Shown here in pieces: positions 33,793-41,605 of a DNA stretch of 64,000 nt (the stretch's first letter is position 1; the number at the start of each line of letters is the position of its first letter). The notes below the pieces were generated by a model. It had not been told where the DNA came from. It did no database searches and saw only the letters and a program-made list of their open reading frames with translations. This stretch comes from Hyunsoonleella aquatilis (GTDB lineage Bacteria; Bacteroidota; Bacteroidia; Flavobacteriales; Flavobacteriaceae): positions 186,001 through 250,000 of the forward strand of contig NZ_JACNMF010000002.1 of the NCBI RefSeq assembly GCF_014270105.1, given 5' to 3'. The position numbers and the translations under genes are program-made.

Positions 33793-34968
33793 TCAAGAGT
33801 TTACTTGTTGATAAATCTTGTTTTGATTACCTAGGATTTTAATAAACCCTTTAGCATCATCGGCAGTCCATGCTTTGTTTTCCTCGCCATAGCTTCCAAA
33901 CTTTGCACTCATTAGGTCGTGCTTGGAAATAATGCCATCCAATGCAAAATGGTACGGCTTCAAAGTAACGATAACATCACCTGACACCTTTTCCTGACTG
34001 CTCTCCAAAAAGGCCTCAATATTTCGCATCACTGGATCCAAATACTGTCCTTCGTGCAAATGCATCCCGTAAAAACTGGACAGATAATCCTTGTGTTGCA
34101 ATTGCCATTTGGTTAACGTATGTTTTTCCAAAAGGTGATGGGCTTTCACAGTAATCAAAGCGGCAGCAGCCTCAAAACCAACCCTTCCTTTGATGCCCAC
34201 GATGGTATCGCCAACATGAATATCCCTGCCAATAGCATAGGCCGAAGCAATATCATTTAACTTTTCAATATTCACTTCCGGGGCATTCCTTTCACCATTA
34301 AATGCAACAAATTCACCCTTATCAAAAGTCAAAGTTACCTTTTCCTCTCCTGTTTTTTCCAATTGGGATGGATAGGCTTCCTCCGGCAAAGCTTTTTCAG
34401 AAGTTAAAGTCTCTGCCCCACCAACGCTGGTACCCCAAAGTCCTTTATTGATGGAGTATTTTGCCTTTTCCCAAGACATGTCAATACCATTGGCCTTCAA
34501 ATAGTCGATCTCCTCCTGTCTTGTCAATTTTTGATCCCGAATTGGAGTGATAATTTTTATCCCTGGCGCCAAAGTTTGAAAAATCATATCGAAACGCACT
34601 TGGTCGTTTCCAGCGCCTGTACTGCCATGGGCGATATATTCCGCATCGATACTTTTGGCATATTCAATAATCTCAATCGCCTGAATGATACGCTCAGCAC
34701 TCACAGATAACGGATACGTATTGTTCTTCAATACATTTCCAAAAATTAAGTACTTCACCACTTTTTGATAAAATGTGGGTACTGCATCAATATTTTTATA
34801 AGTACTTACGCCCATTTTATAGGCGTTGCTTTCAATATGTTGAATTTCTTCGGCAGTAAACCCACCTGTGTTAACGCTTACAGCATGCACGTCATATTCC
34901 TTTGACAAACTTACTGCGCAATATGAGGTATCCAATCCGCCACTGTATGCAATTACTAATTTCTTCAT
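33793..34968 (-). CDS. argG: argininosuccinate synthase
   Basis: 391-aa enzyme joining citrulline and aspartate with ATP. The PP-loop LVIAYSGGLDTSYCAV is at residues 4-19, and GSTGAGNDQVRFD is the citrulline/ATP segment. The stop of the upstream GNAT gene is immediately before its ATG (no spacer), so the two are tightly coupled. Confidence 0.94.
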   Translation of the reverse strand: MKKLVIAYSGGLDTSYCAVSLSKEYDVHAVSVNTGGFTAEEIQHIESNAYKMGVSTYKNIDAVPTFYQKVVKYLIFGNVLKNNTYPLSVSAERIIQAIEIIEYAKSIDAEYIAHGSTGAGNDQVRFDMIFQTLAPGIKIITPIRDQKLTRQEEIDYLKANGIDMSWEKAKYSINKGLWGTSVGGAETLTSEKALPEEAYPSQLEKTGEEKVTLTFDKGEFVAFNGERNAPEVNIEKLNDIASAYAIGRDIHVGDTIVGIKGRVGFEAAAALITVKAHHLLEKHTLTKWQLQHKDYLSSFYGMHLHEGQYLDPVMRNIEAFLESSQEKVSGDVIVTLKPYHFALDGIISKHDLMSAKFGSYGEENKAWTADDAKGFIKILGNQNKIYQQVNS

Positions 34969-35595
34969 CTATCTATCCTTATTTTTATCTTTTTTAAGGA
35001 ACAAAGCTTCCTTTATTCTTTTTAATCTTTTAAATGTCCTAGCTTTTATCTGAGTTTTCTCCTCTTTTTCCACTTTTTTAGGGTCGTAGAGCATCCCTGT
35101 ACATAAGCACATTTTACGACTGGTTCTGGACAACACATCGTAATTTTTGCAAGTTTGACAGCCATCCCAAAAGGTTTGGTCATCAGTTAATTCTGAAAAG
35201 GTAACAGGTTTATAACCCAAATCGCTATTCATTTTCATTACGGCCAAGCCTGTGGTAATACTGAAAACTTTGGCATCCGGAAACTTCTCTCTGGAATGCG
35301 CAAAAACCTTAAGTTTTATCTTTTTGGCTAAACCTTGGCCTCTGTAATTTGGATGCACAATCAACCCCGAGTTGGCCACAAATTTACCGTGGCCCCATTT
35401 TTCGATGTAACAAAATCCCGCAAATTTATCACCGTCCAATGCAATTACTGCGTTGCCGTTTTCAATCTTCTTGGATATATATTCCGGGGTCCTTCTAGCG
35501 ATACCAGTACCCCTAACGGAAGCAGACTCTGCAATGGTCTCGCAAATTTCCTCGGCGTATTTTATATGTGATGTGTCGGCTATAACAACCTTCAT
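34969..35595 (-). CDS. GNAT acyltransferase, candidate N-acylglutamate synthase
   Basis: 208-aa GCN5-type acyltransferase. The acyl-CoA loop is VHPNYRGQGLAKKIK (motif A) and the C-terminal part has clustered cysteines (WDGCQTCKNYD, RKMCLCTG) that may bind metal. I chose the ATG at 35593-35595 (MKVVIADTSHIKYAEEI); the open frame upstream reads through leader sequence. It is the first structural gene of the arg/pro operon and directly abuts argG. The operon otherwise lacks a first enzyme (ArgA/ArgJ), and I recall genetic work in Bacteroides that assigned N-acylglutamate synthesis to a GNAT protein in this position. Assignment here is inference. Confidence 0.75.
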   Translation of the reverse strand: MKVVIADTSHIKYAEEICETIAESASVRGTGIARRTPEYISKKIENGNAVIALDGDKFAGFCYIEKWGHGKFVANSGLIVHPNYRGQGLAKKIKLKVFAHSREKFPDAKVFSITTGLAVMKMNSDLGYKPVTFSELTDDQTFWDGCQTCKNYDVLSRTSRKMCLCTGMLYDPKKVEKEEKTQIKARTFKRLKRIKEALFLKKDKNKDR

Positions 35596-35681
35596 GTCTG
35601 TCGTCTTTGTGTTTCTGTTAAAGTGTTTTCTGTGGAATACTGAACCGGACGCACCTGGGTTCAAAAATAAATAATATACCC

Positions 35682-35714
35682 TTACGGGCGACGGGGAAAA
35701 CGACGACGCATCAT
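35682..35714 (-). CDS. arginine-rich leader peptide 2 of the arg/pro operon
   Basis: Ten-codon reading frame with its ATG at 35712-35714 and TAA at 35682-35684, encoding MMRRRFPRRP: five of ten residues are Arg, using CGT and CGC codons. The stop is 86 nt upstream of the GNAT start codon. Just after the stop, GGGT can pair with ACCC 17 nt later, and CCC-GTAA-GGG can form across the stop codon, so alternative structures are possible. No T-run terminator is evident. The Arg-codon block shares TTTCCCCGT with leader 1, suggesting duplication. Regulatory function (ribosome-sensed arginine supply) is inference. Confidence 0.65.
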   Translation of the reverse strand: MMRRRFPRRP

Positions 35715-35827
35715 AAGCCCTTGGTTAATTGTTGAATTAACTTTGATTTGATTTACTATGATTTGGATTTTTGACACTGTGTTGAAAAATTAAAAATGAC
35801 GTTTTAGGTTTACTTCGCTTTAGGGCA

Positions 35828-35899
35828 TTAGAAGCGACGGCGCCTGCGCACGGGGAAACCGGGAGTGGTAAAACGTATGTTGTTTTTTAAATTTTTCAT
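35828..35899 (-). CDS. arginine-rich leader peptide 1 of the arg/pro operon
   Basis: Twenty-three-codon frame, ATG at 35897-35899, TAA at 35828-35830. The peptide begins MKNLKNNIRFTTPGFPV and ends RRRRRF, with six Arg in total and five in a row just before the end (codons CGC AGG CGC CGT CGC). A run of Arg codons next to the stop is the classic design of an amino acid leader peptide, here ahead of an arginine operon. The last Arg codon lies in a possible stem (CGCTT 35832-35836 with AAGCG 35816-35820). It is G+C-rich in A+T-rich surroundings only because of the Arg codons. Confidence 0.7.
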   Translation of the reverse strand: MKNLKNNIRFTTPGFPVRRRRRF

Positions 35900-35957
35900 G
35901 CCGTAAAACTAAGACATTATTTTCTAAACGCCTAAAAATGACTCAGTTTTTAGAAAT

Positions 35958-35976
35958 AATTGAGGAAATTTCAATT
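35958..35976. promoter_or_regulatory. dyad upstream of the arginine leader peptides
   Basis: Inverted repeat AATTGA (35958-35963) and TCAATT (35971-35976) with a 7-bp spacer, about 60 nt upstream of leader peptide 1. The A+T-rich symmetry loosely recalls ArgR boxes, but I cannot show homology; an operator is possible. Confidence 0.3.
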
Positions 35977-36060
35977 TTAGGAAGATTTTGTTTCAAAAAA
36001 TTAAATATTTCTTGGAATAGCTAAAAAAACAAGCATTGCAGAACTAAAACAAGTCTTCAA

Positions 36061-37155
36061 CTAAAGTCTTGTTACACTGTATAATTGAACTTCGGATGTC
36101 TTTCCCCTTAATAGCAGTTTATCGACTTCTTCAAATGAAAAAACATCCGCATCACCCAATCTCTCTCTAAGTTCTTTCGATATCAAAACTTTAGAATTCA
36201 ATGCATTGCATTTATCCTGTATACGAGAGGCGGTGTTTAGTATATCGCCTGTATGAACTATATCCTTTTTTATGATTCCTATTTCACCCGTTGTTACTTT
36301 GCCTATGTGATACCCGGCCTTAAATTCTGGCACCAAACCAAATTTCTTTTGATAATAGGATTTCTTCCTATTCACAGCATCTTCAATCTTAAAAAAACAA
36401 TGCAAACAGTTGTTATTCTCAATACCTGATTTTTCATTCCATGTAACTACAATTTCATCACCTACATATTGATACACTTGCCCTGAAGTCTCTAATATAG
36501 CGTTAGACATGTTTGCGTAGTATGCCCTTAATAACTCAAAATACGTTTCGCTGCCCAAACGTTCCGCAATCGTTGTGGAGGATTTCATATCCAAAAACAT
36601 AAAAGTACACACTTCCTCTTTCGGCCTGTGATACCTGCCCATATATTTAGGCAACAAATCCGTTCCAAAATATTCTTCCATTTCAGAATAAAATAGGGCC
36701 ACATCCAATGCAAGCCCAACGTAAATAACAATAGCCCAAAAAGAAAATGTTTGGACAAATTGCGTAATCAACTCCAAAACAAAAGGATCAAAAACCGAAA
36801 CTTGATTGACCCTGGCCGTATATACCAAACCAAAAACCAATAAAAACGTGACGGTAAGTGCCAGGTAAAACACGCTCTTAAAGAGCATTTTTACCCATAA
36901 AGATTTATTTCGAAATTGCTTTTTGAGCCATAATACCTCAATACCACCTTGGATAAATCCCATTAAAAATGAGCCGATGCAGATCGCAACCAGTGAAGAC
37001 CTGAAATGGTATTTATTCCCAGTAGCTGGATAGAAGCCCGTCCTACCAATAATTCCATACTCCAACAGTGCATAGCAAAAGCCGAAAAACAACCAAATTA
37101 CAGCAAACGACAGGATAAGCCGAATATTACGAATATGGTTGGCATGAAGTGACAT
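36061..37155 (-). CDS. membrane-bound class III adenylate/guanylate cyclase
   Basis: 364-aa protein with four predicted N-terminal membrane helices (about 10-33, 53-75, 90-113, 127-155) followed by a cytoplasmic cyclase homology domain (about 180-360). Metal-binding Asp189 (FLDMKSST) and Asp233 (GDEIVVTW), the substrate Lys279 (PEFKAG), and the transition-state Asn307/Arg311 (ILNTASRIQ) are all present, so it should be active; the Lys suggests ATP as substrate. No effector domain other than the membrane part is seen. It runs toward the arg leader but is probably a separate unit. Confidence 0.88.
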   Translation of the reverse strand: MSLHANHIRNIRLILSFAVIWLFFGFCYALLEYGIIGRTGFYPATGNKYHFRSSLVAICIGSFLMGFIQGGIEVLWLKKQFRNKSLWVKMLFKSVFYLALTVTFLLVFGLVYTARVNQVSVFDPFVLELITQFVQTFSFWAIVIYVGLALDVALFYSEMEEYFGTDLLPKYMGRYHRPKEEVCTFMFLDMKSSTTIAERLGSETYFELLRAYYANMSNAILETSGQVYQYVGDEIVVTWNEKSGIENNNCLHCFFKIEDAVNRKKSYYQKKFGLVPEFKAGYHIGKVTTGEIGIIKKDIVHTGDILNTASRIQDKCNALNSKVLISKELRERLGDADVFSFEEVDKLLLRGKTSEVQLYSVTRL

Positions 37156-37266
37156 TTCGTAAAATTAAGCAAACCCAAATATAAAATCGAAGGAAATGGA
37201 AGGATTACGTCTTCATAAATTGAGCCTTCAACAATTGGGCAAATCTCTTGATCACAACTTTAACAA

Positions 37267-38061
37267 CTAATCCAACTCCCGAACCCAAATATTGCGGTAG
37301 CTCACACGACTATTATCCCCATGGTCTTGAAGTCTCAAAGAGGCTTTTCCATGTGCTTCGTTTTTTGGCCATCCAGTATATTCGGTGGTACCTTTGATTT
37401 CAAAAAGATCTTGAATTAACACCCCATTGTGAAGCACTGTTATTGTCGCCGATTTGGTTTTTTCACCTTTATCATCAAACTCTGGCGCATGATAGATAAT
37501 GTCATAACTATTCCATTCCCCCGAAGGTACCGAAGCCATAGCTAAGGGTACAGACTGTTTATAAATGGAACCAACCTGCCCATTTACATAGGTATCATTA
37601 TTATTGTTGTCCAATACCTGCACCTCGTATCTACCTTGTAAAAACACACCGCTGTTCCCTCTGTTTTGTCCTTTTCCCTGGATTTCTTTAGGCGATTGCC
37701 ATTCAATGTGAAGCTGGACACTGCCAAATTTTTGCTTGCTTTGAATATCGCCTGATTTATCCTTAACGGTCATCGAACCGTACTCATTTAAAATCCATTC
37801 CACGGGTCTGCCATCCTTAGAATGTTCCCAAGCTTGAAAGCCAGACCCATCAAACAAAATAATGGCATCACTTGGCGCACCATTTTGCCCAAATGGATTT
37901 ACCGTGGGTGGTACCGGTTCGTAAAATTCGGTTGCCTCTGGTTTCGTAGGCTCCGCAGGAACCTCAACTTTCTTTTCAGATTTCTGTTTGGCTGATGTAT
38001 CATTATTTTGAACGCAGGCAAAAACAATCAAACAAGAAAGAAAAAAACATAATCGATGCAT
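37267..38061 (-). CDS. DUF1080 (3-keto-disaccharide hydrolase) lipoprotein
   Basis: 264-aa lipoprotein: signal MHRLCFFLSCLIVFAC with lipobox VFAC, a charged linker, then a DUF1080 jelly-roll domain (ILFDGSGFQAWEHSKDGRPVEW through the C-terminal RVSYRNIWVREL). This family is now linked to hydrolysis of 3-keto-disaccharides and to LamG-like sugar binding. It should act in the periplasm or on the outer membrane. It is 2 nt downstream of a sugar isomerase and part of the putative keto-sugar cluster; a second member is at 45053-45847. Confidence 0.85.
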   Translation of the reverse strand: MHRLCFFLSCLIVFACVQNNDTSAKQKSEKKVEVPAEPTKPEATEFYEPVPPTVNPFGQNGAPSDAIILFDGSGFQAWEHSKDGRPVEWILNEYGSMTVKDKSGDIQSKQKFGSVQLHIEWQSPKEIQGKGQNRGNSGVFLQGRYEVQVLDNNNNDTYVNGQVGSIYKQSVPLAMASVPSGEWNSYDIIYHAPEFDDKGEKTKSATITVLHNGVLIQDLFEIKGTTEYTGWPKNEAHGKASLRLQDHGDNSRVSYRNIWVRELD

Positions 38062-38063
38062 AT

Positions 38064-39116
38064 CTATATCCCCAAAACACTCTTTAAATAATCCTCATCA
38101 ATATCACCACCAGCAAAATCATCAAAACTACGGGTTGCCGCCTCGATAATATGCTTTTGAATAAATGGCGCTCCCTCTCTGGCGCCTTGCTCGGAGGATT
38201 TTATGCAACACTCCCATTCCATAACGGCCCATAAATCCAATCCGTATTTGGTCAGCTTAGAAAAGATCGCCCCAAAATCCACTTGTCCATCTCCTAAACT
38301 TCTAAAGCGTCCTGCGCGGTCTTTCCAATCTGCATATCCTCCATAAACCCCTTGTCTGCCTGTCGGATTAAACTCTGCATCCTTCACATGAAACGCTCGT
38401 ATTCGTTCGTGATAGATATCTATAAAATCCAAATAATCCAATTGTTGCAGTACAAAATGGCTAGGGTCGTATAATAAATTAGCTCGCACATGATTCCCCG
38501 TAGCTTCCAAAAAACGCTCATAAGAAATCCCATCGTGCAAATCCTCCCCCGGATGGATTTCATAACATACATCAACCCCTTCTTCATCAAAATGGTTCAA
38601 AATAGGCAACCACCGATTTGCCAGCTCCTTAAACCCCATTTCCACCAACCCATTCGGTCGTTGTGGCCAGGGATACACCGTATGCCACATCAATGCGCCC
38701 GAAAACGACGCGTGAGATTTTAATCCCAATCGCCTGCTGGCTGTTCCACATTTTTTAACAAAATCAATGGCCCATTCTGTTCGCGCCTTGGGGTTGCCCC
38801 TCACCGCTTCTGGTGCGAATCCATCAAACATAGTGTCATAAGCCGGGTTTACAGCCACCAATTGCCCCTGCAAATGGGTCGATAATTCCGTAATTTCCAA
38901 ACCATAAGAATTTACCTTTCCTTTTAGTTCATCACAGTAGGTTTGGCTTTCGGCAGCTTTTTCAATATCAATCAAACTCGCTTCCCACGTAGGGATTTGA
39001 ATTCCTTTGTACCCCAAATCCGAAGCCCATTGACACATCCCGTCCAATGAATTGAATGGCGCTTCACTTCCCGCAAACTGCGCCAAAAATACCGCTGGTC
39101 CTTTTATGGTTTTCAT
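38064..39116 (-). CDS. sugar phosphate isomerase/epimerase family TIM barrel protein
   Basis: 350-aa xylose isomerase-like barrel. Likely metal ligands are visible in CYEIHPGED, LLYDPSHF, AFHVKDAEF and VMEWECC. Members of this family isomerise or epimerise sugars and inositols, including 3-keto-sugar intermediates. No signal peptide, so cytoplasmic. It is transcribed with a Gfo/Idh/MocA dehydrogenase and an MFS transporter, consistent with sugar breakdown; the actual substrate is unknown. Confidence 0.85.
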   Translation of the reverse strand: MKTIKGPAVFLAQFAGSEAPFNSLDGMCQWASDLGYKGIQIPTWEASLIDIEKAAESQTYCDELKGKVNSYGLEITELSTHLQGQLVAVNPAYDTMFDGFAPEAVRGNPKARTEWAIDFVKKCGTASRRLGLKSHASFSGALMWHTVYPWPQRPNGLVEMGFKELANRWLPILNHFDEEGVDVCYEIHPGEDLHDGISYERFLEATGNHVRANLLYDPSHFVLQQLDYLDFIDIYHERIRAFHVKDAEFNPTGRQGVYGGYADWKDRAGRFRSLGDGQVDFGAIFSKLTKYGLDLWAVMEWECCIKSSEQGAREGAPFIQKHIIEAATRSFDDFAGGDIDEDYLKSVLGI

Positions 39117-39124
39117 GCTTTTAA

Positions 39125-39197
39125 ATATTTTTGGGCGTTACCCTGCGTGCCGGGCTTTCGGGAGTCACTCTCTCCCGATAGCTACCGGGAGAGAGCT
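39125..39197. repeat. dispersed G+C-rich repeat, copy 2
   Basis: TTTTTGGGCGTTACCCTGCG, then CCGGGCTTTC and CTCTCTCCCGATAGCTACC with GGGAGAGAG: the same element as 18004-18082, with differences in the middle. It lies between the dehydrogenase and isomerase genes. Confidence 0.75.
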
Positions 39198-39253
39198 TCA
39201 ACAAACCCCTCAATCCTTAACGCAGGCCTATCCGCCAACTTTAATTGTTGTAG

Positions 39254-40402
39254 TTATTTAATCTCTGTCCAAGCCGCGTTGTTGCTATCACTTTCTACCG
39301 CAGCGTAAATAAATTTCATGCCGCGAACGCCATCTTCCACCGTTGGGTAATCAGGATGTTCAATAGATTCACCTGTATTTATAGCATTCAAATGCGTTGC
39401 GAAATTCTTGTAAATCGTTGCAAAAGCCTCCAGATATCCCTCAGGATGTCCCGCTGGAATCCGACACACCTCCAAAGCTTCAGGATGCAAACCATTACCA
39501 TTTGGTGTGTAGGTTTTTTTAGGTTCTTCCAACCAACGTGTAATTAATTCATTTGGGTTTTCCTGATACCATTCCAAGCTACCCTTAGTGCCATATACCT
39601 TAATGCCCAGATTATTTTCTTCACCTAAAGCAATCTGCGAAATCGAAATCGTTCCTTTTGCACCATTCTCCATTCTGATCAGCATATTGCCATCATCATC
39701 AAGTGTTCGGCCTTCTCCAAATCGGCCCAAATCGGCCGCAATCTCTTTGATTTTTAGTCCGGTGATATATTCAATTAAATTTTCGGCGTGTGTTCCAATA
39801 TCGCCCAAAGCACCACCAATACCTGAGCGTTTTGGGTCTACCCGCCACGCCGCTTGTTTCTGCTCCGTTTTTTCTATAGAAGTAGATAACCACCCTTGAA
39901 GGTACTGCGCCTGTATTTTTCTGATGGTGCCCAACTCTCCCTTTGCTACCATAGCTTTGGCTTGTTTTACCATAGAGTTGCCTGTATAATTATGGGTGAG
40001 CGCAAACAACTTTCCGCTTTTAGCTACAATTTTTTCAAGTGCTTGCGCTTCTTCTAAAGTCAAAGTAACCGGTTTATCAGATACGACATGGAATCCATGT
40101 TCCAAAGCCATTTTAGCAGGTGGAAAATGCATGTGGTTTGGCGTTACGATAGCCAGAAAATCCATGCGTACACCATCGGGCAATTCGGTTTCCTTTAGAA
40201 TCATTTCCTCAAACGTGCCATAGCATCTGCTCTCATCCAAACCAAGGGCTTTTCCGGAGGAAATCGACTTTTCAACAGTACTACTAAATGCACCGCATAC
40301 CAATTCTATCATACCGTCAATGGCAGCCGCTTTTCTATGGACATCGCCAATGAACGAACCGGCACCTCCGCCAACCATTCCCATTCTTAGTTTTCTACTC
40401 AT
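39254..40402 (-). CDS. Gfo/Idh/MocA family oxidoreductase
   Basis: 382-aa NAD(P)-dependent sugar dehydrogenase. The Rossmann N-terminus is MGMVGGGAGSFIGDVHRKAA, the EKP-like motif is VVSDKPVTLTLEEA, and the C-terminal half is the GFO/IDH/MocA beta-sheet domain. Cytoplasmic by lack of a signal. With the TIM barrel and DUF1080 genes it could reduce or oxidise a keto-sugar. It lies 7 nt after the MFS gene. Confidence 0.88.
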   Translation of the reverse strand: MSRKLRMGMVGGGAGSFIGDVHRKAAAIDGMIELVCGAFSSTVEKSISSGKALGLDESRCYGTFEEMILKETELPDGVRMDFLAIVTPNHMHFPPAKMALEHGFHVVSDKPVTLTLEEAQALEKIVAKSGKLFALTHNYTGNSMVKQAKAMVAKGELGTIRKIQAQYLQGWLSTSIEKTEQKQAAWRVDPKRSGIGGALGDIGTHAENLIEYITGLKIKEIAADLGRFGEGRTLDDDGNMLIRMENGAKGTISISQIALGEENNLGIKVYGTKGSLEWYQENPNELITRWLEEPKKTYTPNGNGLHPEALEVCRIPAGHPEGYLEAFATIYKNFATHLNAINTGESIEHPDYPTVEDGVRGMKFIYAAVESDSNNAAWTEIK

Positions 40403-40409
40403 AAATATT

Positions 40410-41582
40410 TTATACTGCTAAAGTTTTACTTCTTTTTTTCATGTAAATATGTAACCCTAAAAATGCCACAATCAGTATAGCGGGTAAGATAGACATTGTC
40501 CTAAGCGCTTCACCTGCACTAGCATTGTCCATTAAATTCCCCATTACAGGTAGCACGATGGACACAGAAAACATACCTGCCCCGCCCATAATCGAAAGCC
40601 CCAAGGCTCCAGTTTCGGGCAAGTATTCTGCCACAAAACCAAGCATTGTCGGCCAAAAGAATGTGACACCAATGGCAAAAACCGCTGCGGCTACAAATGT
40701 CATTCCACCGGTTGTTATGGTCAACATCCATAACCCCACAAATGTAAAAATTGCTGAATACAGCAACATTCCCGAGGGACTTAGCTTATGAACCACTTGA
40801 CCCGCGGACAGACGCCCCAATGCCATGATTCCGTTGATAAACGCCAACACCAAAAGTGGTTTAGCAACCGACTCTTTTAACAGGGATTCAATGCGTTGGG
40901 TTGTTCCCAATTCCGATGCAGCCGTCAAAAACATACACGCCACCATGAACAAAAATAGTGGTTGAAGTACACTTGAAAACATCTTCTTATTACTGATACC
41001 CATCTGCACTCGCTCGGTAACCGGTATGTTTTGTCCCCAAAACAAAATACCATAAATTATCAAAGGGATAAACAGTGTGCCCACCATGATTTGCCAACTT
41101 AAACCTAGCACATCCATCACGAGCCACCCTACCAATGCCCCAATAACAATACCTCCCGGAAACCAAACATGGAACCTATTTAACATTTTGGTCTTTTCTT
41201 CTGGATACATGGAAGCTACCATTGGATTTAATGCCGCCTCAACAAAACCATTGCCAATTCCAATAAATAATGTGGCAACAAACAATGACGTCATCGAGTC
41301 TGCCAATAAGGTAAGCACAATACCAACGGCATGGGTTATAAACGCCATCCAAGTAATTTTTTTGATGCCCAATAAATCTACTAATGGTCCACCAATTATC
41401 ATGGCGATTGTAAATCCAAAAAATGCGGGCGCAAAGGCATAGCCGATCTGTTCTAAAGTAAGCCCAATGCCCTCAGGCCCAAACACGGTTTCCAAACGCG
41501 CTCTAATCGCAAACGTCATCGCCGTAGTTATTAAGGCTAGGCAACTTCCTAAAAACAATCTATTCTTATTGATATTTTCCAT
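40410..41582 (-). CDS. MFS transporter
   Basis: 390-aa major facilitator with about 12 hydrophobic helices and the loop GGPLVDLLGIKK in place of the typical MFS motif A after helix 2. The closest types I recognise are sugar/proton symporters that accompany Gfo/Idh/MocA and TIM-barrel isomerase genes. It probably imports a sugar derivative produced in the periplasm, such as a 3-keto-glucose, but the substrate cannot be read from sequence. Confidence 0.85.
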   Translation of the reverse strand: MENINKNRLFLGSCLALITTAMTFAIRARLETVFGPEGIGLTLEQIGYAFAPAFFGFTIAMIIGGPLVDLLGIKKITWMAFITHAVGIVLTLLADSMTSLFVATLFIGIGNGFVEAALNPMVASMYPEEKTKMLNRFHVWFPGGIVIGALVGWLVMDVLGLSWQIMVGTLFIPLIIYGILFWGQNIPVTERVQMGISNKKMFSSVLQPLFLFMVACMFLTAASELGTTQRIESLLKESVAKPLLVLAFINGIMALGRLSAGQVVHKLSPSGMLLYSAIFTFVGLWMLTITTGGMTFVAAAVFAIGVTFFWPTMLGFVAEYLPETGALGLSIMGGAGMFSVSIVLPVMGNLMDNASAGEALRTMSILPAILIVAFLGLHIYMKKRSKTLAV

Positions 41583-41605
41583 ATATCCAGTTTAGTCAAA
41601 ATTTT

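Larger units (their letters stand above)
35596..36060 (-). other. leader and promoter region of the arg/pro operon
   Basis: A 465-bp stretch without a conventional gene. It holds the two Arg-rich leader frames (35828-35899 and 35682-35714), the dyad at 35958-35976, and a TATTTTTG (35662-35669, minus strand) that fits a -7 element but lacks a clear -33 partner. A stem GAACC/GGTTC brackets 35641-35663. Transcription of the leader presumably starts between 35900 and 36060, before which the cyclase gene ends. Confidence 0.55.

Noticed and set aside
35682-35900. G+C-rich pieces upstream of the arg operon as an insertion remnant
   Set aside because: Translation on the minus strand shows that the G+C-rich blocks are runs of Arg codons inside two complete short frames.
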